This document shows, one piece after another, positions 1 through 5,779 of a DNA stretch of 5,779 bases. The position numbers and the translations under genes are program-made. The stretch comes from an uncultured Bacteroidales bacterium (GTDB lineage Bacteria > Bacteroidota > Bacteroidia > Bacteroidales > UBA932), in NCBI GenBank assembly GCA_945912085.1, contig CAMEBJ010000083.1, positions 1-5,779 of the forward strand. The letters run 5' to 3'. Position 1 is the stretch's first letter. Every line of letters begins with the position of its first letter. Under the pieces are notes generated by a model that saw only the letters and a list, made by a program, of their open reading frames with translations, was not told the origin of the DNA and did no database searches.

Positions 1-1520
1 TGAAAGTGGTCTCGCAAATTGCTCCGGCATTGAAGGATGACGGCGGAATGGCTCTTGAAATGGAATATGCTAAGGAGTTCTACAGGAGTGTCAACATCCT
101 TATGCGAACTGACCTGCCTGTGCGTCCGCAGACTTACGCAGCCCTTCTGGACAGTCTGCTGCGCGGTGTCTCGGTGCCTTTCCGGGGAGAGCCTCTGAAG
201 GGACTCCAGATAATGGGTCCTCTTGAGACCAGGGCTCTCGACTTCCGGAATGTCGTCATCCTGTCTTCCAATGAGGGAATGTTTCCGAAAAGGAGTGTCA
301 GTTCGTCCTTCATCCCGCCGGAACTCCGCAAGGGCTTCGGCCTGCCGACCTACGAGTTTCAGGATGCCGTCTGGGCTTACTATTTCTACCGCCTGATTAC
401 CCGTGCAGAAAATGTGTGGATTCTTTACGATTCGAGGACCGAGGGAATGAATCAGGGTGAGGAAAGCCGCTACATCAAGCAGCTCCAGTACCATTTCAAC
501 GTTCCTATTGAAAGGTATGTGGCCACTGCCGGGGTGTCAATATCCTCCACACCTTCCGAAATACTGAAAACAGAAGAGGATATGGAAGCAATCGGCAATG
601 TCTGGTACTCCGCATCGGCCATTCAGAACTATCTTGCCTGTCCTGCCAGGTTCTACTACTATTCGGTGAAGAAACTCAAGCCTCAGGAGGAGGTCGCAGG
701 TTCGCTTGACAACGCGATGTTCGGGAACGTCTATCACGACACGATGTTCTGCCTGTATTGCGGGGAGGAGGCGATGGCCGCGAGAGAGCCGGTTGACAAG
801 AGGTTTTCGAAATATGAACCAATGCGCAGAATCACAAAGGAATACCTTGAGCGCTGGCGTCAAAGGTCAGAGGACATAAAGGCCAAGGTGGATTCATTCA
901 TCTGCCTTCAGCTCAATTCTCCGGAAGTGACGGGCCGTGACCTCGTGGTTTCGGACGTGATTGTAAGATATGTGCTCAAGACCATCGACAGGGACATCGA
1001 GCAGATGGGGCGGAAAGATTCCTTTGAACTGTTGGGGCTTGAACTGAAACTGACGGGCAAGTTGGACGGACACAGGTTCATCGGGTATATTGACCGTCTG
1101 GATGCCCTCTCCGATGCCGGGAATGCCGTCAGGGTGGTGGACTACAAGACCGGAAAGGTGAGTGACAGGGAGAGCGGGGAAATCAATGACCTGAATGCTC
1201 CGAAGATAGTCGAGGCACTTTTCGGAGCAAATTCCCAGTCCCGTCCCAAGATTGTCCTGCAGTTCTTCATCTACGACTTTCTTGTCAGGCAGAATTCCGA
1301 CCTTTCAGGCAAGAGGCTGCAGAACTGCGTGTATTCCGTTTCTGATCTTTTCAAGGACATCCCGCGCACGAATGATGTCTGCGAAAGTTTCTGCGGGATG
1401 ATGGAAGACAGGCTCGGGGAACTGCTCAGGGAGATTGACTCTCCGGAAGTGCCTTTCAGGAGGACTGAGGATTTGAGGACTTGTGAATATTGTGATTTCA
1501 GAATGATTTGCGGGAGGTGA
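1..1520 (+). CDS. addB: AddB-type helicase-nuclease subunit (PD-(D/E)XK nuclease, Fe-S), 5' partial
   Basis: This is the C-terminal part of the AddB subunit of the AddAB double-strand-break resection enzyme, which in the family degrades the strand not handled by AddA. The frame is open to the left edge (codons begin at base 3), so the GTG at base 6 is probably not the true start and roughly half the protein is missing. Numbering from that GTG, residues 67-94 (LQIMGPLETRALDFRNVVIL onward) and 129-134 (RLITRA) resemble degenerate helicase motifs V and VI. A PD-(D/E)XK nuclease follows: GNVYH with H244, GYIDRLD with D363, VVDYKTG with D379 and K381, and QFFIY (Q419, Y423). C212 (LACPARF) plus C493, C496 and C502 (CX2CX5C at the extreme C terminus) match the AddB Fe-S staple. 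The gene ends 4 bases before addA. RecC is unlikely because the nuclease residues are intact; the main uncertainty is the exact family name. Confidence 0.87.
   Translation, partial: KVVSQIAPALKDDGGMALEMEYAKEFYRSVNILMRTDLPVRPQTYAALLDSLLRGVSVPFRGEPLKGLQIMGPLETRALDFRNVVILSSNEGMFPKRSVSSSFIPPELRKGFGLPTYEFQDAVWAYYFYRLITRAENVWILYDSRTEGMNQGEESRYIKQLQYHFNVPIERYVATAGVSISSTPSEILKTEEDMEAIGNVWYSASAIQNYLACPARFYYYSVKKLKPQEEVAGSLDNAMFGNVYHDTMFCLYCGEEAMAAREPVDKRFSKYEPMRRITKEYLERWRQRSEDIKAKVDSFICLQLNSPEVTGRDLVVSDVIVRYVLKTIDRDIEQMGRKDSFELLGLELKLTGKLDGHRFIGYIDRLDALSDAGNAVRVVDYKTGKVSDRESGEINDLNAPKIVEALFGANSQSRPKIVLQFFIYDFLVRQNSDLSGKRLQNCVYSVSDLFKDIPRTNDVCESFCGMMEDRLGELLREIDSPEVPFRRTEDLRTCEYCDFRMICGR
1512..1517 (+). 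promoter_or_regulatory. Ribosome binding site of addA, abutting the addB stop
   Basis: GGGAGG, followed directly by the addB stop codon TGA (1518-1520), gives GGGAGGTGA, a strong match to the anti-Shine-Dalgarno end of 16S rRNA. It sits 7 bases before the ATG at 1525. The site lies inside the last addB codons, so a ribosome finishing addB is placed to restart on addA. Translational coupling, which would balance the two subunits, is inferred. Confidence 0.75.
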
Positions 1521-1524
1521 CATT

Positions 1525-4500
1525 ATGCTTAAGATATTGAAGGCATCGGCAGGTTCAGGAAAGACCTACAACCTTGCCAGGACATATATCGAATTGCTGC
1601 TTAAGAACAAGGACCCATTCGCCTATAGGCACATTCTTGCGGTAACTTTCACCAACAAGGCGACCGACGAGATGAAAAGCAGAATCCTGAAGGAGTTGTT
1701 CGTCCTTTCGACAACTCCGGGAGAGTCAGGGTATATTGACTATTTCGTGCCGTCTCTGTTCCCTTCTCAGAAGGAAATATGCGTTGCTGCAAAGAAAATA
1801 TTGAGCAATATACTTCACGATTACGGGGCATTTGCCGTCAGCACCATCGACAGGTTTTTCCAGCAGACCCTTAGGGCATTCTCCAGGGAAATCGGACAGT
1901 TTGCCTCCTATCAGGTGGAACTTGACAGGGATTCGCTTGTGAATGAGAGTGTGGACAGGATTCTGGACGGGATGACTGCAGAGGATTCCGAACTGTTGAA
2001 GTGGCTGACGGACAGCGCAATGAAGAATATCGAAGATGGAGGGCGCTACAGCTTGGAATCTTCCCTGAAGGATATGGCCATCAGGCTCCGGTCTCCTGAG
2101 TTCAGGGAGAAACTAAGCCAGCTGAACGTCAGTCAGGAGGATATTTACACCAAGGATGTCCTCAGGACAATCGGCGAGAAATGCGCCCGGGTGATTGCCG
2201 GGTTTGTCGCGAAGGTGCGTGCCGGAGCTTCGGAGGCTCTACGGGAACTGGAGTGTTGCGGACTGGCTCCCGAACAGTCCTACCGGAAGTTCCTGACCCA
2301 GCTGAACAGGTTCACGGCCATCTCTGCCAATGACCTTGTGGACTCTGTGCCGACCGACACCTTCATCCAGAGGGCCTGTGATGTGGAGCAGTGGTTCTCG
2401 AAGAAAGATGCCGGGAAGCTCGGCCCGATGGTTTCCTCCGCGGCATTCCGTGCAGTAGGTGATTTCTGCGATCTCTTCGGAAAGGAATATTCCGTGTTCT
2501 GCACGGCAAAAATCATTGACAATCAGCTCTATGACCTCGGAATCGCCGGCGAGCTGAAACGTTCCTTCGATGAACTGGTAAAGGAGAAGAACGTGCTTTG
2601 CATCGACGATTCGAATGTAATCCTGAAAGGCATCATCGACGGCAGCGACGCTCCCTTCGTCTATGAGAAGACAGGGGTTCGCTATGAGCATTTCCTCCTG
2701 GATGAGTTCCAGGACACTTCCAGGGTGCAGTGGGAGAATTTCCTTCCGCTTCTGGAAAATAGTGAGTCTCAGAGATTTGATAATCTTGTCGTCGGGGATG
2801 TCAAACAGAGTATCTACCGCTGGAGGGGATCCGACTGGAATATCCTCGGGGAGGAGGTTGCCGGAAAGTTCAGCGACGTGAACATTGTGCCTCTGGATGT
2901 CAATTACAGAAGTCTGAGGAACATCGTGGAGTTCAACAATGCCTTTTTCAAGGAAGCGGCATCCGTGGTGGATTCCCTGGTGCAGGGCAGTGGAGGGCAG
3001 AGCGTCAGCAGGATTTACAGCGATGTGGCCCAGAAGGTCAGTCACTCTGATGGCCCCTGTGGAAGTGTCAGGGTGACATTCTGTGAAGGAAAGGCTGAAG
3101 GTGAACTTCAGGAGGTGCTCCGTTCAATAGGCGAAGCAAGGGAGGCGGGATTCTCCCTCGGAGAGATCACTGTCCTTGTCAGGACGAATGCTTCCGGGGA
3201 AAAGGTGGCGGCATTCCTGATGGGCAGCGGGGTGGATGTGCTGACTGACGAATCCCTGAAAGTGAAGAACTCCCCTGTCGTCCGCAGGCTTGTTTCCCTG
3301 CTGGCCTATTCCGAGAATCAGGGAGATGATGTCGGAGGATTCCTTGCCAGGAGCCTTGACGTGGAGATTCCCCGGGACTATCATTCGCTTGTCGATCTTT
3401 GCGAGTCCCTGTTGAGGTCCCTGCGTGAGGTGGACAGTGAGGCTTTCGACAAGGAAACCCTTTACATACAGTCTTTTATGGACAGTCTTCAGGACTATGT
3501 CTCACTGAACGGTAATTCCTTGAAGGGTTTCCTGACCTGGTGGGAGGGAAAGAATCCAGCCATCAGTTCGCCCTCCGGAGGTGATGCAGTCAGAATAATG
3601 ACAGTGCACAAGTCCAAGGGTCTGGACTTCCCTTATGTCATCTTCCCGTTCGCCGAGGAAGTAGGCCTTTACAAGTCCTCGCGCTACTGGTGCCTCCCTC
3701 AGAAGGAAGGAACCGCCCTGGAGGCCCTTCCCAAGGGGATTTTTGATGTGGAACTTTCCCGCAGATGCGAGAACACCCTGTTTGCCGGAGACTACCTTCA
3801 GGAGCGTTTCTCTCAGGCAGTTGACAACATAAACACATTGTATGTGGCCCTGACAAGGGCATCCTGCGGAATGCATATAATCGCAGCGGCTCCTGCAGCT
3901 TCTTTTGACAAATACAGTGATTTTTCACAGATTCTGCATACCTTTGTGGAATCTTCTCCGGTTGGGGTGACTCCTCTTCCCGGAGCGGAACTCACGCGGA
4001 AGTTCGGAGTCGGTGAAATTTCCGACTTTACCCACCGGAAGGCTACGGAGAACAGCCCTGCCAGCCTGGCAGCCTCCTATCCGTCCTGGCCGCTGAATCC
4101 TGAAGGAGAGAGCCGCCTGAGGTTCAGTGCTGATGCCTCCGATTTCTTCTCGGAAGACGGAAGCACCGGGATATCCTCCTCCCATCGTCTCAGAGGCATT
4201 GTGCTGCACGGGATTCTCTCCCGCGTTGTAGTGCCCGGAGACCTTGAAGCATCCCTGGAAAAGGAACTTTCTGCGGGAACCCTCTCACAGGAGGAAGCAC
4301 GCGAGGCAGGGGAATTGCTGCGTGAGAGAATAGCCTCGGCCGCTGCCCGGGGATGGTTCCCTGAGGATTGCTCTCAGGTAAGGAATGAGCTCACCCTGAT
4401 TGATTCCGACGGCACTGTCTGCCGGCCTGACAGGGTTGTAAGCCTGCCTTCAGGAGAGGTCATTGTCATCGACTACAAGTTCGGCACCCCGAGGCCTGCC

Positions 4501-4611
4501 TATGCCGCCCAGGTGGCACGCTATGCCGACATATTCCGCCGGATGGGGCACGCGAAGGTTTCGACCGCATTGTGGTATGTTGACACAGGTGTCGTTGTGG
4601 AAGGAATGTAA
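1525..4611 (+). CDS. addA: AddA-type ATP-dependent helicase/exonuclease subunit
   Basis: This is a complete 1028-residue UvrD/RecB-like superfamily 1A helicase with a C-terminal nuclease, the motor subunit of AddAB that unwinds and trims broken DNA ends for RecA loading. Helicase motifs in order are Walker A ASAGSGKT (7-14), Ia LAVTFTNKATDEM (38-50), a STIDRFF segment (106-112), Walker B LLDEFQD (391-397), III GDVKQSIYRWRG (424-435), IV NYRS (460-463), V TVHKSKGLDF (693-702) and VI YVALTRA (773-779). The RecB-type nuclease shows H895 (GIVLHG), D969 (RPDRVV), D983 and K985 (VIDYK), and Q996/Y1000 (QVARY), so it appears active. The ATG is fixed by the GGGAGG site and by an in-frame stop at 1504-1506. 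At 1028 residues it is shorter than the Bacillus subtilis protein (about 1230) and has no N-terminal Q motif. An actinobacterial AdnAB subunit is a less likely alternative. Confidence 0.92.
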   Translation: MLKILKASAGSGKTYNLARTYIELLLKNKDPFAYRHILAVTFTNKATDEMKSRILKELFVLSTTPGESGYIDYFVPSLFPSQKEICVAAKKILSNILHDYGAFAVSTIDRFFQQTLRAFSREIGQFASYQVELDRDSLVNESVDRILDGMTAEDSELLKWLTDSAMKNIEDGGRYSLESSLKDMAIRLRSPEFREKLSQLNVSQEDIYTKDVLRTIGEKCARVIAGFVAKVRAGASEALRELECCGLAPEQSYRKFLTQLNRFTAISANDLVDSVPTDTFIQRACDVEQWFSKKDAGKLGPMVSSAAFRAVGDFCDLFGKEYSVFCTAKIIDNQLYDLGIAGELKRSFDELVKEKNVLCIDDSNVILKGIIDGSDAPFVYEKTGVRYEHFLLDEFQDTSRVQWENFLPLLENSESQRFDNLVVGDVKQSIYRWRGSDWNILGEEVAGKFSDVNIVPLDVNYRSLRNIVEFNNAFFKEAASVVDSLVQGSGGQSVSRIYSDVAQKVSHSDGPCGSVRVTFCEGKAEGELQEVLRSIGEAREAGFSLGEITVLVRTNASGEKVAAFLMGSGVDVLTDESLKVKNSPVVRRLVSLLAYSENQGDDVGGFLARSLDVEIPRDYHSLVDLCESLLRSLREVDSEAFDKETLYIQSFMDSLQDYVSLNGNSLKGFLTWWEGKNPAISSPSGGDAVRIMTVHKSKGLDFPYVIFPFAEEVGLYKSSRYWCLPQKEGTALEALPKGIFDVELSRRCENTLFAGDYLQERFSQAVDNINTLYVALTRASCGMHIIAAAPAASFDKYSDFSQILHTFVESSPVGVTPLPGAELTRKFGVGEISDFTHRKATENSPASLAASYPSWPLNPEGESRLRFSADASDFFSEDGSTGISSSHRLRGIVLHGILSRVVVPGDLEASLEKELSAGTLSQEEAREAGELLRERIASAAARGWFPEDCSQVRNELTLIDSDGTVCRPDRVVSLPSGEVIVIDYKFGTPRPAYAAQVARYADIFRRMGHAKVSTALWYVDTGVVVEGM

Positions 4612-4638
4612 AATATTGAAATATAAGTATATAATAAA
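4612..4638 (+). promoter_or_regulatory. A+T-rich translation start region of the ACT-domain gene
   Basis: Only 2 of these 27 bases are G or C, against roughly half in the flanking genes. No Shine-Dalgarno-like purine run is present, and the bases just before the ATG are AATAAA. In Bacteroidota, A-rich, unstructured leaders commonly replace a Shine-Dalgarno sequence, so this is best read as an initiation region. TATAAT occurs at 4630-4635, but only 3 bases before the ATG and without a fitting -35 box. I see no Bacteroides-type TAnnTTTG box, so a promoter here is not supported. Confidence 0.45.
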
Positions 4639-4911
4639 ATGAACAAGACAGTAATTACGGTAGTGGGAAGGGACACCACCGGCATCATCGCGAAAATCAG
4701 TACATATGCATATACCCACAATGCGAATATCCTCGATATATCGCAAACCATCAGAATGGGCATATTCAATATGATGATGATTGTTGACACCGACCGTGCC
4801 GACATCCCATATGAGGAGTTCACCGACGGACTCAAGGCGCTTTCTGCGGAAATCGGCGTGGACATCAGATGCCAGAAGGAGGAGATTTTCAATATGATGC
4901 ACAGAATCTGA
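4639..4911 (+). CDS. ACT domain-containing protein (small stand-alone, UPF0237-like)
   Basis: This 90-residue protein is essentially a single ACT domain, a fold that usually binds amino acids or similar small ligands at dimer interfaces. The first strand and ligand loop are visible as ITVVGRDTTGIIAKI (6-20), followed by NANILDISQTI (28-38), the usual second strand of these proteins. The C-terminal IFNMMHRI (83-90) resembles the tail of streptococcal relatives as I remember them. There is no enzyme domain, signal peptide or membrane segment, so a cytosolic sensor or regulator is likely; the ligand is unknown. Length is normal for the family. The gene lies 27 bases after addA and 31 before a PFL-family gene, its usual neighbour in many bacteria, suggesting the two proteins act together. 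GcvR-like regulators share the fold but typically carry two ACT domains. Confidence 0.9.
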   Translation: MNKTVITVVGRDTTGIIAKISTYAYTHNANILDISQTIRMGIFNMMMIVDTDRADIPYEEFTDGLKALSAEIGVDIRCQKEEIFNMMHRI

Positions 4912-4942
4912 GGGACTTTTACCTTGCGAAACTTGAGTAGTT

Positions 4943-5779
4943 ATGATAAACATTGAGGAGGTCTTCGAGACCAATGAAATGATTCTTCACGAGAACCTCG
5001 ACGTGAGGACCGTGACGATGGGAATCAGCCTGTTTGACTGCATCAGCGACAGTCTTGACGAGACCTGCCGCAGGATTGAGGAAAAACTGAAAAGATGTGC
5101 GGGAAACCTCGCCCCGACAGCCGACAGGATTGCAAAGGATTTCGGCATTCCGATCATCAACAAGCGGATATCGGTCACTCCTATATCCCTGATCGGAGCA
5201 TCCTGCTGCCGCACCCCGGAGGATTTCGTCCGCATCTGCGTCACTCTTGACAGGACAGCCAAGGAATTGGGGGTCAACTTCCTGGGAGGTTTCTCGGCAA
5301 TAGTCTCCAAAGGGGTTACCCCGAGTGACAGGCTTCTGATGGAATCGCTCCCGGAGGCCCTTGCAGTCACTGACAACGTGTGCGCGAGTGTGAATGTCGG
5401 ATCTACAAAGACCGGAATCAATATGGATGCAGTTCAGCTGATGGGAGAAATTGTGAAGAGGACTGCCCAGAGGACAAAGGACAGGGATTGTATCGGTTGC
5501 GCAAAACTCGTGGTCCTGTGCAATGCTCCTGACGACAATCCGTTTATGGCGGGAGCATTCCTAGGCGTGACACAGCCGGACGTGGTCATCAATGTTGGTG
5601 TTTCCGGTCCCGGGGTGGTGAAGGCTGCTCTTGAAAAATGCAGGGGAGCTTCTTTCCAGGTGCTTTGTGACACCATCAAGAAGACCGCGTTCAAGATTAC
5701 GCGTGCGGGGCACCTGGTGGCCCAGGAGGCTGCAAACAGGCTAGGTGTGCAGGTCGGGGTTATCGACGTTACCCTTGCC
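4943..5779 (+). CDS. PFL family protein (UPF0210 / DUF711), 3' partial
   Basis: The ATG at 4943 opens a frame with no stop to the window edge, giving 279 residues of a family usually near 450. The sequence matches UPF0210/DUF711 throughout: VRTVTMGISLFDC (21-33), NKRISVTPISLIGA (73-86), SVNVGSTKTGINM (149-161), DNPFMAGAF (198-206), VINVGVSGPGVV (215-226) and KKTAFKITRAG (246-256). A streptococcal member has a solved structure with a fold like pyruvate formate-lyase, hence the name, but no reaction is established. The start is supported because the distance from Met1 to the LFDC motif fits known members; an internal ATG at 4979 (Met13) would remove the conserved N terminus. Only a weak GAG precedes the start. 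Unusual local features are adjacent C88-C89 and a C183-I-G-C186 pair. A functional link to the preceding ACT protein is inferred from gene pairing. Confidence 0.92.
   Translation, partial: MINIEEVFETNEMILHENLDVRTVTMGISLFDCISDSLDETCRRIEEKLKRCAGNLAPTADRIAKDFGIPIINKRISVTPISLIGASCCRTPEDFVRICVTLDRTAKELGVNFLGGFSAIVSKGVTPSDRLLMESLPEALAVTDNVCASVNVGSTKTGINMDAVQLMGEIVKRTAQRTKDRDCIGCAKLVVLCNAPDDNPFMAGAFLGVTQPDVVINVGVSGPGVVKAALEKCRGASFQVLCDTIKKTAFKITRAGHLVAQEAANRLGVQVGVIDVTLA

Noticed and set aside
2239..3045. A 268-codon open frame on the - strand inside addA
   Set aside because: It lies wholly opposite a gene with all helicase motifs in place, and its translation shows no recognisable domain. Long antisense frames are expected from the codon bias here.
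4580..4614. TTGACA (4580-4585) with TAAAAT (4609-4614) as a sigma-70-like promoter
   Set aside because: The spacer is 23 bases, too long, TTGACA codes for addA residues, and Bacteroidota use a different promoter consensus.
4765..4899. Twelve-base direct repeat TTCAATATGATG at 4765-4776 and 4888-4899
   Set aside because: Both copies encode IFNMM in the same frame of the ACT protein. Similar residues occur at both places in relatives as I remember them, so this reflects protein constraint plus chance codon match.
4920..4927. TACCTTGC as a Bacteroides -7 box before the PFL-family gene
   Set aside because: It departs from TAnnTTTG and no TTTG lies at the required distance upstream; the short gap fits a shared transcript better.
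4912..4942. Possible terminator between the ACT and PFL-family genes
   Set aside because: The only T run (4917-4920) is four bases long and is not preceded by a convincing GC-rich hairpin.
4450..4974. A 174-codon - strand frame spanning the addA end, the ACT gene and the PFL-family start
   Set aside because: It overlaps three well-supported + strand genes, crosses both intergenic gaps and has no recognisable domain.
4987..5694. Two - strand frames (144 and 86 codons) at the right end
   Set aside because: The + strand here encodes an unmistakable DUF711 protein that simply runs off the edge without a stop.

Overview
The window looks like a chromosomal stretch from a Bacteroidota bacterium, probably a gut-type Bacteroidales. 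The reasons are the form of the AddA-like protein (it starts almost directly on its Walker A motif), the addB-then-addA order, roughly half G+C with frequent AGG arginine codons, and an A-rich start region without a Shine-Dalgarno sequence for the third gene. This placement is inference; no rRNA or other marker is present.

All four genes lie on the + strand and are tightly packed. Bases 1-1520 hold the C-terminal half of an AddB-type subunit, open at the left edge. It carries a degenerate helicase-like region, a PD-(D/E)XK nuclease domain and the four cysteines of an AddB-type Fe-S cluster. Bases 1525-4611 hold a complete 1028-residue AddA-type helicase-nuclease with all superfamily 1 helicase motifs and a second intact nuclease site. 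Together they would form a two-nuclease AddAB enzyme that resects double-strand DNA ends for RecA-dependent repair.

After a 27-base, very A+T-rich gap comes a complete 90-residue ACT-domain protein (4639-4911). After 31 more bases comes a UPF0210/DUF711 'PFL family' protein (4943 to the right edge, 279 residues visible, 3' truncated). This ACT plus PFL-family pair is a recurrent neighbour pair of unknown function, likely a small-molecule-sensing partner and a PFL-like-fold protein. Whether it shares a transcript with addBA cannot be decided from sequence alone.

I see no rRNA, tRNA, CRISPR array, insertion sequence, attachment site or convincing terminator. There is no gene-free stretch over 31 bases. 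No clearly new system is evident. The least understood part is the ACT/PFL-family pair and its cysteine pattern.
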